A stretch of 64,000 bases of DNA from Christensenella tenuis (GTDB lineage: Bacteria > Bacillota > Clostridia > Christensenellales > Christensenellaceae). The notes beneath the pieces are model-generated. The model saw only the letters and a list, made by a program, of their open reading frames with translations. It was not told the DNA's origin and ran no database searches. Positions 17,543 through 25,636 of the stretch are shown one piece after another (positions within the stretch are counted from its first letter, which is position 1; every line of letters starts with the position of its first letter). Position numbers and translations under genes: made by a program. The stretch is taken from the NCBI RefSeq assembly GCF_014287795.1, contig NZ_JACOON010000007.1, positions 240,736 through 304,735 of the forward strand. The letters run 5' to 3'.

Positions 17543-18453
17543 ATTTAAGACACCTTACCGCTCGCTTTGTCTCCCTGCTGGGCGAAGCGGGCATTCGTGA
17601 AAATGAGCCGATGGCCGCGCACACGACTTTTAAAACCGGCGGACTGGCCGACCTGATGCTCCTCCCCCGAACAGAGGAAGGGCTTGTTTCTGTGTTGCGT
17701 GTCCTGCGTGAGGAAAATATTCCTTATCACGTGATTGGGCGCGGTTCGAATCTTCTTGTATCCGACGAGGGTCTGCGCGGAGCGGTGGTGAAGCTCGCAG
17801 ACGGTATGGACAATATTGATATCTGCGGAAACACCGTAACAGCGCAAACAGGCGCGGCGCTCAAGGTTTTGTGTCTTGAAGCGATTCGCGCGGGACTTGC
17901 AGGTCTTGAATTTGCCGGTGGGATTCCCGGTGCTTTAGGCGGAGCGGTATGCATGAATGCAGGTGCGTACGGGGGGGAGATGAAAGACTATCTCACGTCT
18001 GTGCGGGTAATTGGCCGCGGGCTTGAAATTTGCGAAATTCCTGCCTCAGCGATGGATTTTTCCTACCGTCACAGCGCAATTATGGAAAAGGAATATATTG
18101 TGCTTGGCGCAACGTTTTCCCTGCCCTTTGGCGACCCCCGGACCGGGATGGAAAAAATGAACGAATTGAACGCGCGGCGGCGGGAAAAGCAGCCGCTCAC
18201 CTATCCGAGCGCAGGCAGCACCTTCAAGCGCCCGCAGGGAAACTACGCGGGTACGCTGATTGAATCCTGCGGGCTCAAAGGATTCTCCATCGGCGGCGCG
18301 CAGGTTTCAGAGAAACACGCCGGGTTTATCATTAATATGGGGAACGCTTTTTCACGCGATATTTACGAGTTGATCTTGTATGTAAAAGAGGTCGTCTTAA
18401 AAGAAACCGGCGTTGTACTTGAGCCGGAAGTGAAAATGCTTGGAGAGTTTTAA
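17539..18453 (+). CDS. murB: UDP-N-acetylenolpyruvoylglucosamine reductase
   Basis: FAD/NADPH-dependent reductase that makes UDP-N-acetylmuramate, the second committed step of peptidoglycan precursor synthesis. At 304 residues it is a type II MurB as in Bacillota. Visible are AHTTFKTGGLADLMLLP, the FAD-binding IGRGSNLLVSDEGLRGAVV, FAGGIPGALGGAVCMNAGAYGGEM, SYRHSAIM and the proton-donor-containing YPSAGSTFKRP with Ser. The C-terminal LIESCGLKGFSIGGAQVSEKHAGFI is also typical. The ATG at 17539 overlaps the hprK stop. hprK-murB adjacency is common in clostridia. Confidence 0.97.
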   Translation: MNLRHLTARFVSLLGEAGIRENEPMAAHTTFKTGGLADLMLLPRTEEGLVSVLRVLREENIPYHVIGRGSNLLVSDEGLRGAVVKLADGMDNIDICGNTVTAQTGAALKVLCLEAIRAGLAGLEFAGGIPGALGGAVCMNAGAYGGEMKDYLTSVRVIGRGLEICEIPASAMDFSYRHSAIMEKEYIVLGATFSLPFGDPRTGMEKMNELNARRREKQPLTYPSAGSTFKRPQGNYAGTLIESCGLKGFSIGGAQVSEKHAGFIINMGNAFSRDIYELILYVKEVVLKETGVVLEPEVKMLGEF

Positions 18454-18454
18454 T

Positions 18455-19159
18455 GTGAAAATCATTGCGGATACACACACGCATACAGTGCACAGCCACG
18501 GCACGGGCACTGTGGAAGACAATATAAAGGCCGCTGTTGCCCTGGGGTTGAAGCGGATTACAATCAGCGACCACGGCCCCCTGCACATGTGTTATAACAT
18601 TAAAGATGTGGAGGCCTACCTGCAGGATATCGAGCAGATGCGCGAAAAATACAAAGGCAACATCGAGGTGCTCGCAGGTGTGGAGATGAACCTGCTTTCT
18701 TCGGAAGGCGACGTGGATTTTCCACAGCAATGGAAAGACCGCTTTGATGTGTTCCTGATGGGCTATCATAAGCTTGTACGCTATAAGACGTTTTCCGACC
18801 GTATGAAGATGATGCTTGTAAAGCGCAGTACGGAAAAGGCGGTAGAACGTAATACGCAGGCTTATATAAAGGCTATGGACCGTTACCCGATCGATATTAT
18901 TGTGCATCCAGGGTATGGTTTGCCCGTTGACCTTTTAAAGCTTGCCGAATATGCGTCCGAAAAAGGCGTTGTGATGGAAATCAATGCCAAACATCCGGAA
19001 TTTACGCTGGAAGAGCTTTCTGCCTGCGCCAAAACGGGAGTAAAATTTTCAATTGGAAGTGATGCGCATTCGCCCGGACGCGTGGGCGATTTCCTGCCCG
19101 CCCTCCAGAAGGCGCAGGCCGCTGGAATCCCCGCAGAACAGATTATCAATGCGGAATAA
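18455..19159 (+). CDS. PHP-domain phosphoesterase (YcdX/histidinol-phosphatase-like)
   Basis: A 234-residue polymerase-and-histidinol-phosphatase (PHP) metal hydrolase. The metal-binding His motif DTHTHTVHSHGTG is at the N-terminus. ISDHGP, EVLAGVEMNLL, IIVHPGYG, EINAKHP and the final SIGSDAHSPGRVGD supply the other trinuclear-site ligands. Substrate unknown; relatives include histidinol phosphatase and YcdX. A GTG at 18455 is preferred because GGAGAG lies seven bases before it; a TTG at 18440 would overlap murB and lacks a ribosome site. It begins one base after the murB stop. This gene occupies a common slot between murB and rapZ in clostridia. Confidence 0.9.
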   Translation: MKIIADTHTHTVHSHGTGTVEDNIKAAVALGLKRITISDHGPLHMCYNIKDVEAYLQDIEQMREKYKGNIEVLAGVEMNLLSSEGDVDFPQQWKDRFDVFLMGYHKLVRYKTFSDRMKMMLVKRSTEKAVERNTQAYIKAMDRYPIDIIVHPGYGLPVDLLKLAEYASEKGVVMEINAKHPEFTLEELSACAKTGVKFSIGSDAHSPGRVGDFLPALQKAQAAGIPAEQIINAE

Positions 19160-19192
19160 ATAAGGCGTATGTTTCCGCAAGGCGGGAAATTA

Positions 19193-19226
19193 CCCCGTCC
19201 ATGCCCTAAGGGATGTGGGGACGGGG
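19193..19226 (+). other. Stable hairpin between the PHP gene and rapZ
   Basis: CCCCGTCC pairs with GGACGGGG around a CCCTAAGGG inner hairpin. It lies in the only sizeable gap (202 bp) of the hprK-to-crh run. No T tract follows, so it is not a standard terminator; it could mark an mRNA processing or regulatory element. Confidence 0.35.
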
Positions 19227-19361
19227 CAAAGGATAACGGACAGGCGCATGGATTGCGCCTGGATAAACAAAAAAGTGCAGGAGCAGAAAGCCGCACGAAC
19301 CGGCGGAGTTGCGCACGAGGCGCACAGCGGGCAGGAAGATGGCTTTCGATGTGGAGGTTTT

Positions 19362-20225
19362 ATGAAATTTACAATCGTAACTGGCCTATCCGGAGCTGGG
19401 CGTTCTTCCGCGCTTCGGCGGCTTGAGGACCTCGGGTATTATTGCGTGGATAACCTAATGCCTGAATTGATTCCCCAATTTGCAAAATTATGCATGGAAA
19501 GCACGCATATCCGGGACAAAGTTGCTGTCACGGTCGATACGCGCATGGGGGATTTTTTTGACTCCATTTATGCCACCATTGACAAACTGAAAACTATGGA
19601 TCTCGATCTCGATATTCTGTTCCTCGACGCTTCGGATGCTGTCCTTGTCAAGCGCTTCAAGGAAGTACGCCGAAGCCATCCCGTCTCTGGAAGCGGAGAG
19701 ATCCTCTCCGGCATCCATATGGAACGCCGTAAGCTCCAGCAACTAAAAGATATGGCAAATCATGTGGTTGATACTTCTTCTTATAACGTAATGAAACTCA
19801 AGAAGATGATTGACACCATGTATTCGGGCGACCACGATACCCGGTTGCTGATTTCCATCATTTCCTTTGGGTACAAACGCGGAATTCCGCTTGATGCGGA
19901 TATGGTTTTTGACATGCGCTTTATTGAAAATCCTTTTTATGTGGAAGGAATGCGCCGGCATTCCGGTCTCGACGAGGATGTGCGCGATTTTGTATTATCT
20001 TTTGAACAAACGCAGTTTTTCCTCACCGAGTTGGTTAAGATCGTCGAAACGCTTGCCCCAAGCTTTGTCAGCGAGGATAAAAACCAACTTGTGATCGGTA
20101 TCGGCTGCACGGGCGGCATGCACCGCAGCGTCGCAATCGCGGAGGAATTGTATAAGCGCCTCTCTGAACGGGGTATGCGGGCGACACTTGAACACCGGGA
20201 CCTTACTTTGGAAAAAAACTGCTGA
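19362..20225 (+). CDS. rapZ: RapZ/YvcJ-family nucleotide-binding protein
   Basis: A 287-residue P-loop protein of the RapZ family. In enterobacteria RapZ delivers small RNAs to RNase E; in Bacillus YvcJ is a nucleotide hydrolase linked to competence. The ATG at 19362 follows GGAGG, with MKFTIVTGLSGAGRSSALRRL and LGYYCVDNLMPEL. The Walker A position usually Lys is Arg here (GAGRSS). Further on are LFLDASDAVLVKRFKEVRRSHPV, RFIENPFYVEGMRRHSGLDEDV and the C-terminal IGIGCTGGMHRSVAIAEEL. It precedes whiA directly; the usual yvcK between them is absent. Confidence 0.94.
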   Translation: MKFTIVTGLSGAGRSSALRRLEDLGYYCVDNLMPELIPQFAKLCMESTHIRDKVAVTVDTRMGDFFDSIYATIDKLKTMDLDLDILFLDASDAVLVKRFKEVRRSHPVSGSGEILSGIHMERRKLQQLKDMANHVVDTSSYNVMKLKKMIDTMYSGDHDTRLLISIISFGYKRGIPLDADMVFDMRFIENPFYVEGMRRHSGLDEDVRDFVLSFEQTQFFLTELVKIVETLAPSFVSEDKNQLVIGIGCTGGMHRSVAIAEELYKRLSERGMRATLEHRDLTLEKNC

Positions 20226-20238
20226 CCGGAGGAAAGCT

Positions 20239-21198
20239 ATGTCGTTTTCAATGGCCGCTAAGGACGAAATCTGTACGCAGGCAGAGGAAAAAGGCTGCTG
20301 CATCATTGCGGAGCTCTGCGCAGTCACTTTAATTTGCGGGAACCTTTCCATTACGAGCGGCGGTGTGCGCATTAAATATCATACTGAAAACATGGCGGTT
20401 GCAAAGCGCATTTATGATACGGTAACACATATTTTGAAGCTTGATTCCGCCGTTGAAATCAAAGACAATCTTTTGAAAAAGAAACACAGCTATACGATCG
20501 TGGTGGAGGATGCCGCGCTTCTTCTGTCCGTACTGGGCCTCGAGGGGAATTTACTTACGGACGCCGTGCCTCCGGGCGAAGCACTCGAAAAGGAATGCTG
20601 CCGGACGGCAATTTTGCGCGGCGCCTTTTTAGGAGGCGGAACGGTTTCAAACCCCAAAAAGAATTATCACGCCGAATTTGTCGTAGGATCCGAGGCGTTT
20701 GCAAATGTCCTTCTCGGTATTCTCGAAAAAAATAATATTCGTGCAAAAATAATTCACCGCAGGCAAAATTTTGTGGTATACTTGAATGAAGGAGATGGGA
20801 TTGCCGCATTACTTGCGCTCATAGGCGCTTATTCTTCTATCCTGAATCTTGAAAATGTGCGCGTACTCAAGGAAATGCGCAACAATGTCAACCGGGCTGT
20901 AAATTGCGAGACAGCCAATATCAACAAAACCGTTAATGCTGCCATGACGCAGGTTATGAATATTCATAAAATAGAACGCACAATCGGTCTTAAACGTTTG
21001 AGCGATCCACTGCGTGAGGCTGCAGAGCTCAGGCTCGCCAACCCGGAGGCGACTCTCGGGGAACTGTGCGAGCTTGGCGGTATGACTAAATCGGGGATGA
21101 ATCATAGGCTTCGCAAAATCAACGCGATTGCACAGGAGCTTTATGAGGCGCCCCCAAGGCCAACCCACACTAAGCGACAAAGGGAGGATTTGAAATGA
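20239..21198 (+). CDS. whiA: DNA-binding protein WhiA
   Basis: Conserved Gram-positive DNA-binding protein with roles in sporulation, division and chromosome segregation. At 319 residues it has an N-terminal LAGLIDADG-endonuclease-like fold without catalysis (CCRTAILRGAFLGGGTVSNPKKNYHAEF) and a C-terminal helix-turn-helix (PEATLGELCELGGMTKSGMNHRLRKINAIA). ETANINKTVNAAMTQVMNI is the conserved linker. The ATG at 20239 has GGAGG before it and lies 13 bases after the rapZ stop. Its own end overlaps the Crh-like start as ATGA. Confidence 0.96.
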   Translation: MSFSMAAKDEICTQAEEKGCCIIAELCAVTLICGNLSITSGGVRIKYHTENMAVAKRIYDTVTHILKLDSAVEIKDNLLKKKHSYTIVVEDAALLLSVLGLEGNLLTDAVPPGEALEKECCRTAILRGAFLGGGTVSNPKKNYHAEFVVGSEAFANVLLGILEKNNIRAKIIHRRQNFVVYLNEGDGIAALLALIGAYSSILNLENVRVLKEMRNNVNRAVNCETANINKTVNAAMTQVMNIHKIERTIGLKRLSDPLREAAELRLANPEATLGELCELGGMTKSGMNHRLRKINAIAQELYEAPPRPTHTKRQREDLK

Positions 21199-21458
21199 TT
21201 TACAAAGAACTCATCATCAAGAACAATGACGGTCTCAAAGCCAAGGCTGCTGCCAGCTTCGTGCAGGTTGCAAACCAGTTCGATTCGCAGATCCTGATCG
21301 AATTTTCCAACAAAAAAATTAACGCCAAAAGTATTATGGGCCTGCTTTCCCTCGGGGTGAAAAAAGGCGAGTCCATTTATGTATTTGCAAACGGGGGCGA
21401 TGAAAAAGACGCTGTGGAAGCACTTGCGGAGCTTGTGGAAAATAATTTTGGGGAATGA
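21195..21458 (+). CDS. Crh-like HPr-family protein lacking the PTS histidine
   Basis: An 87-residue HPr fold protein. In HPr, His15 carries phosphate from enzyme I and Ser46 is the regulatory site for HprK. Here residue 15 is Lys (NDGLKAKAAASF in place of GxHARPA) while Ser46 is exactly in place (NAKSIMGLLSLGV). It therefore cannot act in sugar phosphotransfer but could be phosphorylated by HprK, whose gene is in the same run. This matches the logic of Bacillus Crh, where residue 15 is Gln. GGGAGG lies before the ATG, which overlaps the whiA stop. The gene ends in a strong terminator. True Crh orthology is not proven. Confidence 0.88.
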   Translation: MIYKELIIKNNDGLKAKAAASFVQVANQFDSQILIEFSNKKINAKSIMGLLSLGVKKGESIYVFANGGDEKDAVEALAELVENNFGE

Positions 21459-21476
21459 ATTTCAATAAGAATCTGA

Positions 21477-21509
21477 AAAGGTGCGGTAACAGCAGACCGC
21501 ACCTTTTTT
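21477..21509 (+). terminator. Terminator of the hprK-crh gene run
   Basis: An AAAAGGTGCGGT/ACCGCACCTTTT stem with an 8-base loop and a terminal T run, 19 bases after the Crh-like stop. Confidence 0.9.
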
Positions 21510-21854
21510 ATTGTCAAAAGCTGAACCTGGAGTGATCCGGCTTTGTTTTAAAAGAAGGAGAGCGGCCTTCAAGGATGGTATTTTGGTCAGCCGTCCCCTT
21601 CTTTTTCAATTAAACCATGTGACAGAAGGCATAGCATGGATTGGGGATTTTTATCATTCGCATCCACTTATCCGGGTGGTGTTCCCGGCTTCATTTTATG
21701 CCGTATCACGCGGAGCAATCTCCCTTTTTCAATACGAAAACTATTGTGTATCGTAGTTAAAAATGTAAATTCGTTCTAAGATTTCAGTATAATCCGCTGG
21801 TTATCCTATTGCTTTCCTGCATTCTACTGGCGACCATATCGCTATTTCATGCGT
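21510..21854. other. Intergenic stretch, no convincing gene
   Basis: About 345 bases between the Crh-like terminator and the end of the convergent MFS gene. A second inverted repeat (AAAGAAGG...CCCTTCTTT, about 21550-21606) may be a backup terminator. An open frame across 21511-21756 has no ribosome site or recognisable motif and is not called. Confidence 0.5.
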
Positions 21855-23060
21855 TCAGCTCGCTGGACGTATTTTACTGCGGTATGTAAAAATCGCAATA
21901 ATAGAGAGGATCATTACCATGCTGAATATGGTCATAGTCGCTTGCATACCGTATTCCGCCTGAAGAAAATCAAATGCTGACGAAGACGCAATCCCAAGCA
22001 GACTGCCCGTCCCGATATAGATGGCTGTTGCCCCACCCATCATTTGCGGCAGCATACCCGGCATTTGCATAATAGACGTCACCGCAGCCGCCTGGAATGC
22101 ATAATAGCCCATACCGATACCAAATACACAAATATACAGGAATGCTCCGGAGGGGATTAGGGATGTTCCAAGGGCGCCGCCAAAGATAATCGCCAGCGCC
22201 GCCAACATCAGCCCCTTCGGGGATGCGCCCTTGGTAAACAGTAGTCCCCATAGGAAACTGCCTGCAATTCCGCTGACTTGCATCACGCTCGTAGCGATTC
22301 CGGCTGCTTCTGGAGACATCATGCGTTCCTGCGCAAGAAACGTCGGCAAATAAGTAGAGAAGCTATTGTAGACCCAAAGCCCACCCGCCATAGCGATGGC
22401 AATAATCCACACGTTTTTGAATTTTGCCGCTGCGATCAGGCTGGGCGCTTTTGCCTTCTCTTGCGGCAAAGATTCCTTTTTTATGTTGTGCGCCTGTTTT
22501 CCGTCAAACAGGAAGAAAATAATCGCTATTGCGATGCATAGTGTCCCCCAAAGGAGAAACATACCCTGATAGGAACCAAGTGCTTCCGTCAGCGGTACGG
22601 CAACCATGTAAGCAAGCCCCATGCCGAGCGCACTCAAGATTAGGTTCAAGCTGTTCATAAAGCTTTGCAGCTTTGCCTCGAAGCGTTCGGAGATCAGGGC
22701 ATTCATGGAACCCATACTGAGACCCATGCCAATGCCTGCAAATATACGTCCTATCATCATAATACCGAACGTCGGGGCATAGAAACTGATAATGCCGTCA
22801 AGCCCCAGCATCACCGCTGAAATAGCAAGAGTTGCGCTGGCCCCCAGCTTATCGATGATAAAGCTGCCAATAAACAGTGAAACGCCCATCATAACCGTTA
22901 CAATCAATAGAATCAGGCCGCTCTGCGCATAATTGAGGGACATGTCTTCCATAATCACCATGAGGATCGGAGAAGGACAGAGCCAGACCAGGCATCGCAA
23001 AATAGCGATAACGCTGAATAACATCACTAACACGATATTCCTGCTTTTTGAATATTCCAT
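21855..23060 (-). CDS. MFS transporter
   Basis: A 401-residue major facilitator permease with about twelve hydrophobic segments. The motif A region after TM2 is FIIDKLGASATLAISAVMLG; the N-terminal half has GMGLSMGSMNALISERFEAKLQ, and a charged loop near residue 195 (DGKQAHNIKKESLPQEKAKA) separates the two halves. The start at 23060 is chosen because GGAGGAAGG lies 6-7 bases before it, whereas the longer reading frame start at 23084 lacks a ribosome site. Substrate unknown. A palindrome about 100 bp upstream (23159-23175) nearly repeats one upstream of the transketolase genes, so it is probably controlled by the neighbouring LysR protein. Confidence 0.9.
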   Translation of the reverse strand: MEYSKSRNIVLVMLFSVIAILRCLVWLCPSPILMVIMEDMSLNYAQSGLILLIVTVMMGVSLFIGSFIIDKLGASATLAISAVMLGLDGIISFYAPTFGIMMIGRIFAGIGMGLSMGSMNALISERFEAKLQSFMNSLNLILSALGMGLAYMVAVPLTEALGSYQGMFLLWGTLCIAIAIIFFLFDGKQAHNIKKESLPQEKAKAPSLIAAAKFKNVWIIAIAMAGGLWVYNSFSTYLPTFLAQERMMSPEAAGIATSVMQVSGIAGSFLWGLLFTKGASPKGLMLAALAIIFGGALGTSLIPSGAFLYICVFGIGMGYYAFQAAAVTSIMQMPGMLPQMMGGATAIYIGTGSLLGIASSSAFDFLQAEYGMQATMTIFSMVMILSIIAIFTYRSKIRPAS

Positions 23061-23158
23061 AGCTACCTTCCTCCGGATGTTCAATCAAAATATTTTTTTG
23101 TCTTTTGGGAATAGTTCCACTGTATCATATTTTTGTGACCGAAAAAAATAGTTGTTAC

Positions 23159-23175
23159 CTATGGACTATCCATAG
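23159..23175. promoter_or_regulatory. LysR-type operator, MFS side
   Basis: The 17-base perfect palindrome CTATGGACTATCCATAG followed by CAAA. It is about 100 bp upstream of the MFS start and between that gene and the LysR terminator. The same TATGG...CCATAGCAAA pattern recurs at 24359-24377. Confidence 0.55.
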
Positions 23176-23237
23176 CAAACAGGCATGATGTGGTTCCGTA
23201 GGAAAATATCTGCTCTACGGCCGGAACATCAGCCAAA

Positions 23238-23268
23238 GAAAAGCCCGTAAAGGAATTGCGGGCTTTAT
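23238..23268 (-). terminator. Terminator of the LysR gene
   Basis: AAAGCCCG/CGGGCTTT arms with an 11-base loop, directly after the LysR stop on the minus strand, followed by TTCTTT. Confidence 0.75.
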
Positions 23269-23270
23269 GG

Positions 23271-24209
23271 TTAAAATACAGGCGCCTGTTTTCCAAATAA
23301 TTTATATAAGTTATGGACAAATTGTTTTTCCGGCGTACTTAGAGGCGTTCCCTTCCTTTTCAACAAAGCCAATTCATTTACCGGGACGGGCTCCCGCTCA
23401 TCCGAGATGACCGGCAACACATGGATATCCGTACCGCTGAAAAAACCACAGATCCATTTACAGGCATAGAGGAGCACATCTGTTTCATGCAGGAAGCGTT
23501 TGCAGGCGCTGGCCGTATTGACAAAAATCGTCTTATCCTCATTGAAATGGTTTTCCATCAAATTGAAATAGAGATCCTGTTTGGCCTCACTTTCCATGTC
23601 GATAATAATATTAGAGCAATTCTCCGCCTCTTTTACGGAGATCGATTTGCGATTGTAATAAGGGGATTTTGGACCGACACACACATTTGTGGGAGCCGAA
23701 TCGATGATATAGGTTTCCAGATATTTAGATTCCGTATCCCGGGTGAATTCCTTGGAGTCAACGGATGAGCGGACAATGATGCCAAGATTGGCATTTCCAT
23801 TCAATATGGCGCGCGTTACTCCGCCGCGGTCTGTCTCAATAATATTAAAATGAATCGCATGCCCTTCATACTGTTGATAAATCTGAATAAGAAGGTCATA
23901 CAAAAATTCCATTTGCAGCGAAGCAATCGAAAGCAAATATTGCTTCGGCTGGGACTTTTTTAAAAACGTTCTTTCCAGCATATCAGAGGTTGTAATGATC
24001 CTTTTGGCATAATGCACAAATTCCTTCCCTTCCGGTGTAAGCTGGATTCCACGCGGCGTACGCACAAAAATCTGTATTCCATATTCCTGTTCCAGATTGA
24101 TAATCGATTTTGTCAGGCTTGGTTGACTTAAATATAACTTTTGGGCCGCCTGTGAAATAGAGCCGCATTCGACGACCTTAAGAATATATTCCAACTGATG
24201 GATTTGCAT
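23271..24209 (-). CDS. LysR-family transcriptional regulator
   Basis: A 312-residue LysR-type regulator. The N-terminal winged helix-turn-helix reads MQIHQLEYILKVVECGSISQ, then AAQKLYLSQPSLTKSIINLE, followed by FVRTPRGIQLTPEGKEFV. The rest is the periplasmic-binding-protein-like effector domain, with LGIIVRSS and a Cys-containing effector region. The ATG at 24209 follows AAAGGAG with good spacing; an upstream in-frame ATG at 24266 gives a 19-residue extension with no ribosome site. It lies between the MFS gene and the divergent split transketolase-symporter genes. Matching palindromes on both sides suggest it controls both. The effector may be a sugar or sugar phosphate (inference). Confidence 0.93.
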   Translation of the reverse strand: MQIHQLEYILKVVECGSISQAAQKLYLSQPSLTKSIINLEQEYGIQIFVRTPRGIQLTPEGKEFVHYAKRIITTSDMLERTFLKKSQPKQYLLSIASLQMEFLYDLLIQIYQQYEGHAIHFNIIETDRGGVTRAILNGNANLGIIVRSSVDSKEFTRDTESKYLETYIIDSAPTNVCVGPKSPYYNRKSISVKEAENCSNIIIDMESEAKQDLYFNLMENHFNEDKTIFVNTASACKRFLHETDVLLYACKWICGFFSGTDIHVLPVISDEREPVPVNELALLKRKGTPLSTPEKQFVHNLYKLFGKQAPVF

Positions 24210-24741
24210 GCTATACTCCTTTGACCGGCAATTACGGTATAGGTAAATTGAATATCCGGAATTCAATTCCCGTACGAAAAAGCCTTTATCGGTAAAATTG
24301 AGAATCTTGTAAATTATAGGATATTTTTATCATAAGAAATATTGAAATGTCTTGTCAATATGGCACGCCATAGCAAATAGCTATATCTTTCAGATAACCA
24401 AAGGATATTTGTTGTCCAGCCGAATACGTGATATGGTTGAATTACAGCAAAATCATGTAGTTTTTTTGATATCAATATCTGAAATTTTAACAGGCAGTCC
24501 AGAGTGGTAAGGCCCATTCTTTTGGAATATATAAGAGATAAGAGCTTTTTCGGTATGCAGGCACCGTGCCCGCCGAAAAAATGCATAATCACAAAATCAA
24601 ATGGAATCTAAACATTTATGTACGCAAAACCAAGGCGTATGCACAGGTATTTTTTGTGTACGAAAAATACGGAACGACCAGGAAACAGTTTCTCAATGGG
24701 AAATCATGAATAAAATCAAAAAACAGAAAGGAATGAGAACA
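24210..24741. promoter_or_regulatory. Divergent control region between LysR and transketolase genes
   Basis: A 532-base stretch without a supported gene. It holds TTGAAT/ATTCAA arms spaced by seven bases at 24249-24267, 40 bp upstream of LysR and a candidate autoregulatory site. It also holds the palindrome TATGGCACGCCATA at 24359-24372 followed by GCAAA, matching 23159-23175. An open frame on the minus strand (24314-24592) crosses the palindrome and shows no family features. Confidence 0.5.
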
Positions 24742-25635
24742 ATGGCAAAAATACGCATTGACAACGTACGGGATCTGGTGCTGAAGGCAAATGAGATCCG
24801 CTCCCATCTGATCGACGAGCTGCACAGGATCGGAGGGATCCACATCGGCGGCGCTTTATCCTCGGTAAACATGGCGGTCGCCCTCTATTACAAATATATG
24901 GAGTTCGACCCGGAGGAGCTTTTGTCCGACCCGGCGCGCAACCAGTTCCTGCTAAGCAAAGGGCACGCAGGCATCCTGCTGTATGCAATCTACTGCGATA
25001 TGGGAATTTATACCTACGAATTCCTTGAAACCAAATATAATACCATCGGCAATCCGTTCGGCGGGCATCCGAACCGTCACTACACCAAGGGCGTAGAAGC
25101 CTCCACCGGCTCCCTTGGTCACGGCCTTTCGTGGGCGTGCGGATGGGCGATCGCCAACAAGATGAATGGTATCAACTCCCGTCAGTATATCATCATGGGC
25201 GACGGCGAGCAAGAAGAGGGCCAGATTTGGGAGGCTGCCCTTTCAGCAGGCTCCAAAAAGCTCGACAGCATCGTCGGCATCGTGGACTTCAACCACTTCT
25301 CCGCTGCGTGGGAGACGGGAGAAAATGTGAAATGGGGCGAAAAAGGCGGCGCCGAGGGCCTTGCAGACTGCTACCGTGCCTTTGGCTGGAATGCGGTCGT
25401 GATTGACGGCACTAAAATGGCCGAGATCGACAAAGCCCTGTCCGAGCTCCCGCCGGTCACCTATGAAGGCAAGCCGAACGTTATCATTATGAATACGACA
25501 AAGGGCGAGGGCGTCGGCTACATGATGGAAAACGGCGCGGCATGGCACATCGGCGGCGTCGACGCCGAGCTGTATGTCAAGACCAAAAAAGAAATCGAAG
25601 AGTACAACGCAAAAAGATTACAGGAGGTAGAATAA
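24742..25635 (+). CDS. Transketolase, N-terminal (TPP-binding) subunit
   Basis: First half of a split transketolase, 297 residues. It moves two-carbon units between ketose and aldose phosphates in the non-oxidative pentose phosphate pathway. It carries the TPP-binding domain: SKGHAGILLYA, FGGHPNRHYTKGVEASTGSLGHGLSWA and the TPP motif MGDGEQEEGQIWEAA. The pyrimidine-binding half is the next gene, one base downstream. The ATG at 24742 fits AAAGGA nine bases upstream. The two-gene form is common in clostridia and archaea. An aldopentose or related sugar imported by the downstream symporter is a plausible source of substrate. Confidence 0.93.
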   Translation: MAKIRIDNVRDLVLKANEIRSHLIDELHRIGGIHIGGALSSVNMAVALYYKYMEFDPEELLSDPARNQFLLSKGHAGILLYAIYCDMGIYTYEFLETKYNTIGNPFGGHPNRHYTKGVEASTGSLGHGLSWACGWAIANKMNGINSRQYIIMGDGEQEEGQIWEAALSAGSKKLDSIVGIVDFNHFSAAWETGENVKWGEKGGAEGLADCYRAFGWNAVVIDGTKMAEIDKALSELPPVTYEGKPNVIIMNTTKGEGVGYMMENGAAWHIGGVDAELYVKTKKEIEEYNAKRLQEVE

Positions 25636-25636
25636 G

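Noticed and set aside
24314..24592. A 92-codon open frame in the LysR-transketolase gap
   Set aside because: No ribosome site, no recognisable motif, and it covers the candidate operator.
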